Below are positions 17,496 through 27,194 of a stretch of 64,000 nt of DNA, piece by piece. The notes beneath the pieces are model-generated. The model was not told the DNA's origin, did no database searches, and saw only the letters and a program-made list of their open reading frames with translations. Source of the DNA: DTU013 sp964490975 (GTDB lineage: Bacteria > Bacillota > Clostridia > Acetivibrionales > DTU013); assembly GCA_964490975.1 (NCBI GenBank), contig CAZBEQ010000008.1:23319-87318 (forward strand), in the 5' to 3' direction. How positions within the stretch are numbered: position 1 is the stretch's first letter; the number at the start of each line of letters is the position of its first letter. Position numbers and translations under genes: made by a program.

Positions 17496-20345
17496 TTGTT
17501 CAAAACAGTAATCAGAAGGATGTTCAACAACTTCTGGATGATAATATGCCTGCTCTTGGGATCGATCCTTGCTACGGCTTTGGTCAGTTGTATCCCTATT
17601 TATACAGATGGGATAATGCAGAGAATGCTGACCAAGGAAATAGAGAATTATCAGCTCAATAACGAAAAGTATCCCGGAGTATATCAGGTCACGGTTACGT
17701 TGGACTATAATTTCAAGCACGAAGACAGAGTCAACGCACATAACTATTTCAGCAAGGAAATCCTTGCCGAAAAGCTTCCTCAACTTGATTTATCTATGCT
17801 TTCTGTTTCACAGAGTATTGTAATGGGGAATTTGAAATATCCCATTACGATACAGGAGAAATACGATCAAACAAGTGATTTGATGCCGGTTCAGCTCGGA
17901 ACGCTATCCGAACTTGATGACCACATAAAAATCACAAACGGAAGGATGTATTCCAAAGAAAAGGTTGATGGCGTTATCGAAGTAATCGCATCGCATCAGG
18001 CTATGAAAATGACGGGCCTCCTGCTGGACAAGGAGTATATCCTCCTTGATCCATTTCAGAAGTATACCGAGGCTTGCAGGGTCAGGGTGGTTGGAGTATA
18101 CACCTCTAAGGAAGCCAACGATGTATATTGGAATCATGGGTTGGATAAGCACAATATGGAATTAATGATGGACTTCGATTTATTTGGCAAAGAGTTTCTT
18201 TCAGGAACAAACGGCATGCTTACGGAAGCGCAATGGAATTGCGCATATGATTATCACAAGATATCCCTTGGGAACATTTCTAAGATTGCACGTATTTACA
18301 GCGAACAGGATAAATGGTATTCAAAATATAAAAGCTGTATTGATTTCGAAATGCCGATGGGTCAAATACTCAAGCAGTACAGTGAGAAAGCCGGTCAATT
18401 GCAGAATTTGCTTTGGATCCTTACAATTCCAGTGCTTATCATGCTTATGTTTTATATTTTTATGGTGTCGCAGCTCATTGTCAGCCATGATGAGAACAGT
18501 ATTGCGGTATTCAAGAGCAGAGGAGCCAGCAAGGGACAGATATTCTTCAGCTATCTTATAGAAAGCGCTTTGATAGGCGGTGTAGCATTAATATTAGGAC
18601 CTTTCCTTGGAATTTCCATTTGCAGCATCCTCGGGTCATCCAATGGTTTTATGGAATTTGTTCAGAGGACTGCATTACCTGTGGCACTGAATCTCAAAGT
18701 ATACATATACTCACTGGGAGCAGTGCTTGTAATGATGACCACAATGCTTGCGCCTGTAATTGCCGCATCACGTAAATCGATTGTCAAGCACAAACAGGAA
18801 AAATCACGCTTAAAGAACGCTCCCATATGGAAGAAGTTCTTCCTTGACGTTATATTGCTTGCCATTGCAGGCTATGGGATTTACAGATACCAGCAGCAGC
18901 AAAAGGTTCTTGAGGTAACCGGCATATCAGCAGACAAACTTCAAATCGATCCGCTTTTATTCCTTACTTCAACAATATTTGTACTAGGTGCCGGGCTATT
19001 ATTCATCAGACTGTATCCATACATGATAAGATTTATATACTGGCTGGGCAGGAAATTCTGGACGCCCGTTCCTTATATATCGCTTGTACAGGTTGGCAGA
19101 TCCAGAGGGCAGGAGCAGTTCCTTATGCTGTTCATAATTCTTGCCATATCGACCGGATTGTTCAATGCCAACTCTGCAAGGACAGTCAATAAAAATATTG
19201 AAGATAAGATCAGCTATTCCATCGGTGCGGACGTACGTCTCAAGGCTGTCTGGAGGGACAATCAGGTTCCCGTGAATCCCGACGCTTCGCCGGCGGAAAA
19301 GGCTTTAGTCAAACAGCCGCCCTTGCGGTACTTTGAACCCAATTTCTTCAATTATGCAGATTTGCCGGGAGTGGAATCTACAACCAAGGTGGAGTATGAG
19401 GAAAAAGGTGTTATGCAGACAACTACGGACTTTTGCGAAAATGTCAGCATAATGGGTATCATACCAGATGAGTTTGCCCGGGTTGCATGGTTCAGAAACG
19501 ATCTGCTGCCACATCACATAAATGAATACCTTAATCTGATGGTCGATGCGCCTAAGTCGTTCCTTGTTTCAACTAGTCTAAAGGAAAGGTATAATCTTAG
19601 GGAGGGTGATACCATCAATATTTCATGGGCAAATCAGAGTTATCTGGAAGGTGTGATTTATGCCTTTGTCGATTACTGGCCTACATATAATCCGAATCCT
19701 GTTAAAAGCGGAGTTGAAGCTCCGGGCTTCATTGTAGCCAATTTGAATTATATTCAAAATAAGATGGCATTGCAGCCGTATGAGGTGTGGATAAAAAAAT
19801 CTGATGGTGCGACAGATAAAAATATTAATGATAAAATAATAGAGAAGGATTTGGATTTGGTAAAGCTTGAATATACAGACCAGGAGCTTGTCAAAATGAA
19901 AAATGACTCCATGCTTCAGGGAATGAATGGCATGCTGACACTTGGATTCATCGCATCCATGCTTATCAGTCTGTTAGGCTTTCTGATATACTGGATAATC
20001 TCAATACAGGGCAGGGTCCTTCAGTTCGGAATATTGAGGGCTATGGGCATGTCGCTGTCAAAGGTTATCGGCATGCTGGCTTGTGAGCAGCTGCTTGTGT
20101 CAGGTGCTGCGATAATGATAGGTATTGTAATAGGAGGAATAACGGGAGATCTGTTCATACCACTCCTTCAGATCATCTACAGCTCGGCCAATCAAGTCCC
20201 GCCGTTCAAGATAATGGCTAACCGTGCTGACTACATAAAGATCTATGCAGTGATTGGGATCATGATTTCAACAGGATTCCTGATACTCTGGAGAATAATC
20301 TCAAGGATAAAGATCAATCAGGCAGTCAAGCTTGGAGAGGATTGA
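17496..20345 (+). CDS. Large FtsX/MacB-type ABC transporter permease
   Basis: About 949 residues from TTG 17496, which has GGAGG eight bases upstream; ATG 17481 overlaps that site and is less likely. An N-terminal membrane helix (FWMIICLLLGSILATALV) precedes a 270-residue extracytoplasmic domain. A first FtsX block follows (LLWILTIPVLIMLMFYIFMV onward, with SRGASKGQIFFSYL coupling motif) and further helices around residues 445-540. A second large outer domain leads to the C-terminal FtsX block (LGFIASMLISLLGFLIYWII; ILRAMGMSLSKVIGML). The tandem FtsX arrangement is typical of large mechanotransmission or lipoprotein/peptide-export permeases. It lies 61 bp after the adaptor and 46 bp before the first ATPase. 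Confidence 0.9.
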   Translation: MFKTVIRRMFNNFWMIICLLLGSILATALVSCIPIYTDGIMQRMLTKEIENYQLNNEKYPGVYQVTVTLDYNFKHEDRVNAHNYFSKEILAEKLPQLDLSMLSVSQSIVMGNLKYPITIQEKYDQTSDLMPVQLGTLSELDDHIKITNGRMYSKEKVDGVIEVIASHQAMKMTGLLLDKEYILLDPFQKYTEACRVRVVGVYTSKEANDVYWNHGLDKHNMELMMDFDLFGKEFLSGTNGMLTEAQWNCAYDYHKISLGNISKIARIYSEQDKWYSKYKSCIDFEMPMGQILKQYSEKAGQLQNLLWILTIPVLIMLMFYIFMVSQLIVSHDENSIAVFKSRGASKGQIFFSYLIESALIGGVALILGPFLGISICSILGSSNGFMEFVQRTALPVALNLKVYIYSLGAVLVMMTTMLAPVIAASRKSIVKHKQEKSRLKNAPIWKKFFLDVILLAIAGYGIYRYQQQQKVLEVTGISADKLQIDPLLFLTSTIFVLGAGLLFIRLYPYMIRFIYWLGRKFWTPVPYISLVQVGRSRGQEQFLMLFIILAISTGLFNANSARTVNKNIEDKISYSIGADVRLKAVWRDNQVPVNPDASPAEKALVKQPPLRYFEPNFFNYADLPGVESTTKVEYEEKGVMQTTTDFCENVSIMGIIPDEFARVAWFRNDLLPHHINEYLNLMVDAPKSFLVSTSLKERYNLREGDTINISWANQSYLEGVIYAFVDYWPTYNPNPVKSGVEAPGFIVANLNYIQNKMALQPYEVWIKKSDGATDKNINDKIIEKDLDLVKLEYTDQELVKMKNDSMLQGMNGMLTLGFIASMLISLLGFLIYWIISIQGRVLQFGILRAMGMSLSKVIGMLACEQLLVSGAAIMIGIVIGGITGDLFIPLLQIIYSSANQVPPFKIMANRADYIKIYAVIGIMISTGFLILWRIISRIKINQAVKLGED

Positions 20346-20391
20346 GCCTAAAACTGGGTTATTTGCTGCAGGACAGCTTTTGGAGGTATGT

Positions 20392-21072
20392 ATGAGTACA
20401 ATCATAAAAACAGAAAAGTTGGTAAGAGAATTCAAGTCCGGAAATGCGATTGTCCATGCTTTGAAGGATGTCACCATGGAAATAGAAAAGGGAAAACTCA
20501 CAATACTCAGAGGACGTTCAGGATCAGGAAAAACTACGCTGATCAATCTTCTTGGGGCGCTGGATAAACCGAATTCCGGCACTATCAATTTTGACGGAAC
20601 CGATATAACCCATGCAGGTGAGAAGGTTAAAAATGAGCTGCGCAGAAAACAAATGGGGTTTGTATTTCAATCCGTAGCGCTCATTTCAATGATGTCTGCA
20701 TATGAAAATGTGGAGTTTGGACTCAGAATAGCAGGGGCCGGCTTAAAGGGAAGAAATGAACGAGCCAGGCAATGCCTGTCGATGGTGGGACTTGCTAAAA
20801 GAATGGATCACAGGCCTCATGAGCTTTCAGGCGGTGAGCAGCAAAGAGTTGCCATTGCAAGGGCAATAGCGCACAGACCGGCAATTATTTTTGCGGATGA
20901 GCCTACGGCAGAACTTGATACCCATATGGGACTCCAGGTGGTCAAGGTGTTCAGGAACCTTGTAGAGCTTGAAGGGCTGACAGTGGTCATGACTACGCAT
21001 GACCCAAGCATGATTGATATTGCAGACCATGTACTGACACTGGAGGATGGTGAGATTACTGATGCGAGATAA
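20392..21072 (+). CDS. ABC transporter ATP-binding protein (MacB/LolD type), first of two
   Basis: 227 residues from ATG 20392, which has GGAGG five bases upstream; the in-frame upstream ATG 20332 lies inside the permease gene. Walker A GRSGSGKTT, Q-loop FVFQSVALI, signature LSGGEQQRVAIARA, Walker B IIFADEPTAELD and a switch His in TTHDPS are all present, so it should hydrolyse ATP. It powers the FtsX permease encoded just upstream. Its 3' end overlaps the start of a second ATPase gene. Confidence 0.92.
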   Translation: MSTIIKTEKLVREFKSGNAIVHALKDVTMEIEKGKLTILRGRSGSGKTTLINLLGALDKPNSGTINFDGTDITHAGEKVKNELRRKQMGFVFQSVALISMMSAYENVEFGLRIAGAGLKGRNERARQCLSMVGLAKRMDHRPHELSGGEQQRVAIARAIAHRPAIIFADEPTAELDTHMGLQVVKVFRNLVELEGLTVVMTTHDPSMIDIADHVLTLEDGEITDAR

Positions 21073-22054
21073 AAGTGCCGGCAAAGCCATGCCCATGGAA
21101 AATGGCGTAAGGAATGATGAGATGCAGGATTATACCCAACAGACCGGGGATCAGGCCGAAGCTTCCAAAATGATTGAATGTGATAATCTGGTCAAGATAT
21201 ACAAGACAAAGGATCTTGAGGTTGTTGCTTTGCAAGGGCTCGACCTTATTGTCGAGACTGGGGAGCTCATGGCGATAATCGGTAACAGCGGCAGTGGCAA
21301 GTCTACACTGCTTAATATGCTTGGTGGACTAGACAGGCCGTCTGCAGGTAAATTGCTGGTAGACGGTCATGATTTGCTGAAATTCAACGATCAGCAGCTG
21401 ATCAAATATAAACGTGATACTGTAGGCTTCATATGGCAGAATAACGGAAGGAATCTCGTGCCCTTTCTGACTGCACAGCAGAATGTTGAAATGCCGATGC
21501 AACTGACGGGAAAGCTGAACACAAGAAGCAGGGCGTTGCAGCTGCTTGATATGGTTGGACTTCTGAACAGGAGAAATAACAAGCTGAGCCAGCTCTCCGG
21601 AGGCGAACAGCAGCGTGTGGCGATCGCCATAGCGTTGGGAAACAATCCGAAGCTGCTTCTGGCTGACGAACCTACCGGCTCTGTTGACAGTAAGACAGCT
21701 GCTGCTGTTTTGGATGTTTTCAGGGAACTCAACACAACTCTTGGAATAACTGTTGTTATTGTTACACATGACCGACAGGTGTCCAGGAAGGTGGACAGGG
21801 TGGTTGCCATACGTGACGGACGCACTAGCAGTGAGTTTATAAGAAAGGTATCATATGCGGAGGAGCTGGCTGAGATGGGGAGCTTGCTCAACAGCCATGG
21901 GGATGATGCCCATGAGGAGCTTGTGGTGCTTGACAGGACAGGCAGACTTCAGATACCTGGCGAATATATACAGGCTCTTGGGCTGAAGGGTAAAAACAAG
22001 GTCAAGGTTGAGCTTGAAGGAGACAGGGTCGTTATGTACGCTCCTGAAAAATAA
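21062..22054 (+). CDS. ABC ATPase with C-terminal AbrB-like domain
   Basis: 331 residues from ATG 21062 (GGTGAG seven bases upstream; overlaps the previous gene by 11 bp). An acidic N-terminal extension of about 35 residues precedes a full ABC domain: GNSGSGKST, Q-loop GFIWQNNGRN, LSGGEQQRVAIAI, LLLADEPTGSVD and VTHDR. After the ATPase, the last 50 residues read LDRTGRLQIPGEYIQALGL, then KNKVKVELEGDRVVMYAPE. This is the swapped-hairpin signature of AbrB/SpoVT/MazE DNA-binding domains. The tail could bind DNA, or serve only for dimerisation or regulation of the transporter. Two different ATPases for one permease suggest a heterodimer. Confidence 0.88.
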   Translation: MRDKSAGKAMPMENGVRNDEMQDYTQQTGDQAEASKMIECDNLVKIYKTKDLEVVALQGLDLIVETGELMAIIGNSGSGKSTLLNMLGGLDRPSAGKLLVDGHDLLKFNDQQLIKYKRDTVGFIWQNNGRNLVPFLTAQQNVEMPMQLTGKLNTRSRALQLLDMVGLLNRRNNKLSQLSGGEQQRVAIAIALGNNPKLLLADEPTGSVDSKTAAAVLDVFRELNTTLGITVVIVTHDRQVSRKVDRVVAIRDGRTSSEFIRKVSYAEELAEMGSLLNSHGDDAHEELVVLDRTGRLQIPGEYIQALGLKGKNKVKVELEGDRVVMYAPEK

Positions 22055-22141
22055 GTAGCTTCGTAGCATGAAGAGGCTACGGAGCGAGTAAAAGGATATT
22101 TCCTCTGTTTGTGGATAAAATAAAGCGGAATGAAGTACATG

Positions 22142-22171
22142 TGGACATGCAAGCAATAATGGTGGTATAAT
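22142..22171 (+). promoter_or_regulatory. Promoter of eno
   Basis: TGGACA (22142-22147), an 18-bp spacer and a perfect TATAAT (22166-22171), 41 bp before the eno ATG. The 87 bp before it hold only an imperfect stem (GTAGC/GGCTAC around 22055-22080). Confidence 0.65.
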
Positions 22172-22212
22172 GTGGGAATAGAAAATTAGAGATGTCTGAA
22201 AGGAGTATAGCT

Positions 22213-23514
22213 ATGAAGCAGTATCTTACAATCGAAAGCGTATTTGGAAGGGAAATACTCGATTCCAGAGGAAACCCCACTATTGAGGTGGAGGTGATAG
22301 TAGAAGGAGGCTTCGTCGGCCGAGCAGCAGTACCCTCCGGTGCTTCAACAGGAGCATTTGAGGCCGTTGAACTCAGAGATGGGGATACGTCAAGATACCT
22401 TGGAAAGGGTGTGCTTACTGCAGTCTCAAATGTCAATGAAATAATTGCGCCTGAGATAGAAGGGATGAATGTCTTCGATCAGGTTGCCATAGATAAGAAA
22501 ATGATTACTCTCGATGGTACTTACAATAAAGGCAAACTGGGCGCTAATGCCATCCTCGGAGTTTCTCTCGCGGCTGCAAGGGCTGCGGCAGAGTCACTTG
22601 GGATCAGCTTGTACCAGTATATCGGCGGTGTAAACGCCAAGGTACTACCGGTACCGATGATGAATATTATTAATGGAGGCAAGCATGCCGACAATAGTGT
22701 GAATATTCAGGAATTCATGATAATGCCGGTCGGTGCGGACTGTTTTAGAAATGCATTGATGATGTGCGCCGAGGTATTCCACAATCTCAAAAAGGTATTG
22801 AGTGCAAAAGGCTATTCAACTGCTGTAGGCGACGAAGGCGGCTTTGCTCCGAATCTAAAGAGTGATGAGGAAGCAATAAAGGTGATACTTGAAGCTGTAG
22901 AAAAGGCTGGTTATAAGCCGGGCGACGATTTCAGGATAGCCATAGATGCGGCAGCGACCGAAATGTACCGCGAGGATGGAACATACCATTTCTGGAAAAC
23001 CAATATTATAAAGACTCGTGAAGAAATGGTGGATTTCTGGGCTGAGTTGGCTGATAAATATCCAATAATCTCTCTTGAGGACGGTGTGTCTGAGGAGGAT
23101 TGGGAAGGATGGAAGCTTCTTACTCAGAGGCTTGGCAGCAAAATACAGCTGGTAGGCGATGACCTTTTTGTAACTAATACGGACAGGCTCAAAAAAGGTA
23201 TCGATATGGGAGTTGCCAATTCAATACTAATAAAGGTCAATCAGATAGGAACACTTACTGAGACTCTTGACGCTATACAAATGGCTAACAGAGCGGGTTA
23301 TACAGCAGTGACCTCTCACAGGTCGGGTGAGACTGAGGATGCGACAATCGCTGATATAGCTGTGGCTGTAAATTCCGGTCAGATAAAAACAGGCGCACCA
23401 TCCCGCACAGACAGGGTGGCCAAGTACAACCAGCTACTCAGGATCGAGGAGGAACTTGGAAGTGAAGCCATTTATCCCGGATTGGATGCATGGTTCAACC
23501 TGAGGAACAAATAG
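22213..23514 (+). CDS. eno: Enolase
   Basis: 433 residues from ATG 22213 (AAAGGAG upstream); the ATG at 22192 lies before that site. Dehydrates 2-phosphoglycerate to phosphoenolpyruvate using Mg. Seen: VFGREILDSRGNPTIEVEV, catalytic loop GASTGAFEAVELRDGD, NGGKHADNSVNIQEFMIMP, metal ligands in IDAAATEMY, SLEDGVSEEDW and VGDDLFVTN, catalytic Lys in ILIKVNQIGTLTE, and SHRSGETED near the end. All active-site residues are present. It is followed by secG, a common clostridial order. Confidence 0.98.
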   Translation: MKQYLTIESVFGREILDSRGNPTIEVEVIVEGGFVGRAAVPSGASTGAFEAVELRDGDTSRYLGKGVLTAVSNVNEIIAPEIEGMNVFDQVAIDKKMITLDGTYNKGKLGANAILGVSLAAARAAAESLGISLYQYIGGVNAKVLPVPMMNIINGGKHADNSVNIQEFMIMPVGADCFRNALMMCAEVFHNLKKVLSAKGYSTAVGDEGGFAPNLKSDEEAIKVILEAVEKAGYKPGDDFRIAIDAAATEMYREDGTYHFWKTNIIKTREEMVDFWAELADKYPIISLEDGVSEEDWEGWKLLTQRLGSKIQLVGDDLFVTNTDRLKKGIDMGVANSILIKVNQIGTLTETLDAIQMANRAGYTAVTSHRSGETEDATIADIAVAVNSGQIKTGAPSRTDRVAKYNQLLRIEEELGSEAIYPGLDAWFNLRNK

Positions 23515-23586
23515 AAAATCTTATGCTTGTTTTTTTCTATTAGATGTGTTACAATTTGACTTGTCAATTTTTCGGGAGGTGTTAGT

Positions 23587-23826
23587 TTGAGCGCGATCCA
23601 GATTATAGTATCGATTTTCCATATAATTTTTTCGCTTTCCATTATAATAATAGTGCTTCTGCAGTCGGGCAAGTCAGCTGGTCTGTCAGGTTCTATAGCC
23701 GGCGGAGCGGAAACGTTCTTTGGAAAAAACAAGGGTAGGACGCTTGATGCATTATTGAGCAAATATACAGCTTTTGCTGCTATCGCATTTCTCATTACTT
23801 CTGTCGTACTTTTCCTTATACTGTAA
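23587..23826 (+). CDS. secG: Preprotein translocase subunit SecG
   Basis: 79 residues, TTG start after GGGAGGTG. Small subunit of the SecYEG protein-conducting channel in the cytoplasmic membrane. Two membrane helices (IVSIFHIIFSLSIIIIVLLQ and TAFAAIAFLITSVVLFLIL) flank the conserved cytosolic loop GKSAGLSGSIAGGAETFFGK. Length and topology match the family. It lies 72 bp after eno and before its own terminator. Confidence 0.95.
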   Translation: MSAIQIIVSIFHIIFSLSIIIIVLLQSGKSAGLSGSIAGGAETFFGKNKGRTLDALLSKYTAFAAIAFLITSVVLFLIL

Positions 23827-23848
23827 TAAATAGTTGAAGTAAAAAATG

Positions 23849-23876
23849 GACTATGCAGCGATGCATGGTCTTTTTT
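23849..23876 (+). terminator. Terminator after secG
   Basis: GACTATGCA (23849-23857) pairs with TGCATGGTC (23862-23870) around a GCGA loop, followed by six T. Confidence 0.85.
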
Positions 23877-23938
23877 GTACCGATATGGCTGTATTGAAGC
23901 GATCCATCGTGTGTTGTCAGGAATGGGGTGGATGATAT

Positions 23939-24490
23939 ATGGACCGAGAGCAGGCGCTCACAGAATTAAAGGCAAGGGTGAAAAATGTCAACCTTTTAAA
24001 GCATTCTCTGGCTGTAGAAGCTATTATGAGAGGGCTTGCTGTATTATTAAAGGATACTGCGGATGTTTGGGGATTGACCGGTCTGCTCCATGACATAGAT
24101 TATGAGAGGACAGCCAGTGATCATGCAATGCATAGTATAGTTGGCGCTGAAATACTGGAAAACCTTGGCGTGGATGGTGAGATCGTATATGCTGTAAAAG
24201 CTCACAACCCATGCCATGGAATAGAAAGAAAAAGGAAGATAGACAGGGCATTATATTGTGCCGATCCTGTTTCGGGTCTTATAACTGCAGCGGCTCTTAT
24301 CCTTCCTTCCAAAAAGCTTTCAGATGTAACGACGGATTTTGTTTTAAGAAAAATGAGTGAGAAAAATTTTGCAAAAGGTGCTGATCGCGACCAGATAAAG
24401 AGCTGCAGCGAAATTGGGCTGACGCTGGAAGCTTTTATTGAGACATCGCTCGATGCGATGAAAAAGATATCAGACGAATTAGGACTGTGA
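23939..24490 (+). CDS. HDIG-type HD domain phosphohydrolase
   Basis: 183 residues. The metal-binding set of an HD domain is visible: the first His in LLKHSLAVEAIMRGLA, the His-Asp pair in GLLHDIDYE, a further His in DHAMHSIVGAEIL, and the Asp in IDRALYCADPVSGLI. Relatives are annotated as HDIG-domain or HD-superfamily hydrolases and cleave phosphate esters of nucleotides or related compounds. The substrate is not known. It is monocistronic between two terminators, inside the eno-secG-rnr region. Confidence 0.85.
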   Translation: MDREQALTELKARVKNVNLLKHSLAVEAIMRGLAVLLKDTADVWGLTGLLHDIDYERTASDHAMHSIVGAEILENLGVDGEIVYAVKAHNPCHGIERKRKIDRALYCADPVSGLITAAALILPSKKLSDVTTDFVLRKMSEKNFAKGADRDQIKSCSEIGLTLEAFIETSLDAMKKISDELGL

Positions 24491-24510
24491 CAAATACATA
24501 TTGCATTTAC

Positions 24511-24534
24511 GGAGGCCTCTAAGCCTCCTTTTTT
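24511..24534 (+). terminator. Terminator after the HD-domain gene
   Basis: GGAGGC (24511-24516) pairs with GCCTCC (24523-24528) around a CTCTAA loop, followed by six T. Confidence 0.88.
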
Positions 24535-24599
24535 CGTTTAAATGTATAAAATACAGGAATAATAAAGATAATTAGAATATATGGAATGAGAGGTTCATT

Positions 24600-27173
24600 A
24601 TGGATATATCGCAGGAAAGAAAAAACAGGATCATAGGATTCATGAAGGAAGCTGCCTACAGGCCGCTGAAGTTTGACGAGCTGGCTGTCGTATTGGATGT
24701 GCCGGCTGAAGAGCGGGATGAGTTTGCCGAAATTTTAGGTTCTCTCGAAATAGAGGGGCTCATATACAAAACAAATAAGGACAGGTACGGAATACCAGAG
24801 AGAATGAACCTTGTAGTGGGAAGGATCCAGGGGAATGAACGCGGATATGGGTTTCTGATACCCGATGATGAGAATATTGTCGATCTCTTTATACCGGCTG
24901 ATGGGCTTTCGGGCGCGATGCATAACGACAGGGTAATTGCAAGGATCACTGCCAGGAGTACAGAGGGAAAAAGGGCGGAGGGAGAGGTCATAAAGATCCT
25001 CAAACGAGCCGTGACCAGGGTCGTTGGTACATATGACAGCAGCAAGTATTTTGGGTTCGTTGTACCTGATGATAAAAAGGTACCTGGGGATATTTTCATT
25101 CCAAAGGATGAGGTAAACGGAGCAAAGCCGGGCTTCAAGGTAGTGGCTGAAATAGTAAAATGGCCTGAAAGCAGGCGCAATGCCGAAGGCAGGATAGTGG
25201 AGGTCATTGGGGACAGTAAGGACACAGGGATCGATATACTGTCAATAATGAAGGCTCATGGCCTCAAGGAAGCATTCCCGGATGATGTCATGCAGCAGGT
25301 GGAAGGCATTCCTGACAGTGTTACTGAGGACATGATCGAAGGACGACGCGATCTCAGAGAACTCAGAATGGTTACTATCGATGGAGAAGACGCCAAGGAC
25401 CTGGATGATGCCGTCTCTATACAATCACTTCCGGATGGCTGCTACAGACTGGGTGTTCACATAGCGGATGTAAGCTACTATGTGACTGAAGATTCGCCTC
25501 TGGACAGGGAGGCATTGAACAGGGGGACCAGTGTTTACCTTGTTGACAGGGTCATACCCATGCTGCCACGAAAACTGTCAAACGGCGTCTGCAGTCTCAA
25601 CCCAAAAGTGGACAGACTGGCGTTTTCGGTTATCATGGATATCGATGCCAAAGGCAAAGTACTAAGGCATGAGATTTTTGACAGTGTGATCAAAACATCT
25701 GAAAGAATGACTTATACAAATGTATACAAGCTTTTGGAGACAGCAGACAAGGAACTTATAGAAAGATACGATTACTTGGTGGACGACTTCAGGACAATGA
25801 AAGAACTGGCTCTGATACTAAGAGGCAAGAGGCTCGAACGGGGAGCTATAGATTTTGATTTCGATGAGGCAAAAGTCATTGTTGATGACAAGGGAAAACC
25901 GATAGAAGTAAAGAGATATGAGATAACGATCGCAAACAGAATAATCGAGGAATTCATGCTTGTGTGCAATGAGACTGTTGCAGAGCATTTTCACTGGGTC
26001 GGCACGCCATTTGTATATAGGATACATGAAGAGCCTGATACTGAAAAAATTATGGCATTTGCTGAATTCTCAAAAAATCTGGGCTATCCTCTCAAGGGAA
26101 TTAACCATATACATCCCGGTGCTTTGCAGGATATACTTGAAAAGGTGAAGGGTTCAAGAGAAGAGATGATAGTAAGTACCGTGATGCTCAGGTCCATGGC
26201 CAAGGCAAAGTACAGCCATCAGAATGCAGGCCATTTTGGCCTTGCCGCAAAGTTTTATTGCCATTTCACATCTCCTATAAGGAGATATCCCGATCTTATA
26301 ATTCACAGGCTGATGAAGGAGGAACTTAGGAAGGCATTGTCGGAAGAACGGGAGCAGGAGCTCCTGGACAAACTACCTGAGATAGCAAGAAGCTGCTCGG
26401 AAAGAGAAAGGGCGGCCGATGAAGCAGAACGCGAGACCGAGGATCTCAAAAAAGTCGAATATATGAAAGAGAAGGTTGGAGAGACCTTTGAGGCTATTAT
26501 TTCTAATGTCACCTCCTTTGGCATGTTCGTTGAACTGGAGAACACCATTGAAGGCCTTGTAAAGGTCAGCAGCATGTATGATGATTACTATGTATTTGAT
26601 GACCGCCATTATACTCTGACGGGTGAACGTACCGGCAAGCGCTACAGGTTAGGCGACAGCATCGGGGTAGTACTTGCACGGGCCGATATTGAGGCCAGAC
26701 AGCTTGAATTTGTTATCGCCGAGCAGGCTGAAAAAGCAATGGAACGCGAGCGGGACAACAGAAACAGCAGTGGCAGAAGAAAAGAAGGCGCAAGAGAGAA
26801 TAGCGGCGGCAGGGGAAATGACAGGAGAGGTAACGGGGAAAAGGTCTTTCATAAGAAGCCATTACGAAAGGAATCTCCAAATAAAAAGCATTCTTTCGGT
26901 TATAAGTCCTTTACAGGGAAGAGCAGAGCAGCTGCTTCACCGGCTGTTGACAAGGAATCTGTTGGAACTGAGGTATCAAAAGCTCCAAGGGAGCTAAAAC
27001 ATAAATCTAAAGAGTTTAAAAAGCCAAAACAAATGAAACAGCCCAAACAGCCGATACAACTTGATGAAATGCAGCTGAAGCAGCCAAAGCAGCTCAATGA
27101 AACGGCCAGTGGCAAGCACCATAGAAAGCCCAGGCAGCTAAAGCAGCTGAAATCACCTGGAGATTTGGAATAG
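24600..27173 (+). CDS. rnr: Ribonuclease R with extended basic tail
   Basis: 857 residues. 3'-to-5' exoribonuclease that degrades structured RNA and takes part in trans-translation quality control. Order of domains: N-terminal winged helix (residues 1-65), two cold-shock/OB domains (70-225), the RNB catalytic domain with acidic metal site in IDGEDAKDLDDAVS and the downstream FYCHFTSPIRRYPDL, then an S1 domain (FEAIISNVTSFGMFVELEN) ending near residue 715. Beyond it lies a 140-residue Lys/Arg/Gln/Pro-rich low-complexity tail with repeated KQPKQ and QLKQ units, longer than usual. Such tails bind RNA or help unwind it. GAGAGG precedes the ATG. No smpB follows here. Confidence 0.95.
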   Translation: MDISQERKNRIIGFMKEAAYRPLKFDELAVVLDVPAEERDEFAEILGSLEIEGLIYKTNKDRYGIPERMNLVVGRIQGNERGYGFLIPDDENIVDLFIPADGLSGAMHNDRVIARITARSTEGKRAEGEVIKILKRAVTRVVGTYDSSKYFGFVVPDDKKVPGDIFIPKDEVNGAKPGFKVVAEIVKWPESRRNAEGRIVEVIGDSKDTGIDILSIMKAHGLKEAFPDDVMQQVEGIPDSVTEDMIEGRRDLRELRMVTIDGEDAKDLDDAVSIQSLPDGCYRLGVHIADVSYYVTEDSPLDREALNRGTSVYLVDRVIPMLPRKLSNGVCSLNPKVDRLAFSVIMDIDAKGKVLRHEIFDSVIKTSERMTYTNVYKLLETADKELIERYDYLVDDFRTMKELALILRGKRLERGAIDFDFDEAKVIVDDKGKPIEVKRYEITIANRIIEEFMLVCNETVAEHFHWVGTPFVYRIHEEPDTEKIMAFAEFSKNLGYPLKGINHIHPGALQDILEKVKGSREEMIVSTVMLRSMAKAKYSHQNAGHFGLAAKFYCHFTSPIRRYPDLIIHRLMKEELRKALSEEREQELLDKLPEIARSCSERERAADEAERETEDLKKVEYMKEKVGETFEAIISNVTSFGMFVELENTIEGLVKVSSMYDDYYVFDDRHYTLTGERTGKRYRLGDSIGVVLARADIEARQLEFVIAEQAEKAMERERDNRNSSGRRKEGARENSGGRGNDRRGNGEKVFHKKPLRKESPNKKHSFGYKSFTGKSRAAASPAVDKESVGTEVSKAPRELKHKSKEFKKPKQMKQPKQPIQLDEMQLKQPKQLNETASGKHHRKPRQLKQLKSPGDLE

Positions 27174-27194
27174 ACATCATATAGGAGGGGCCAT

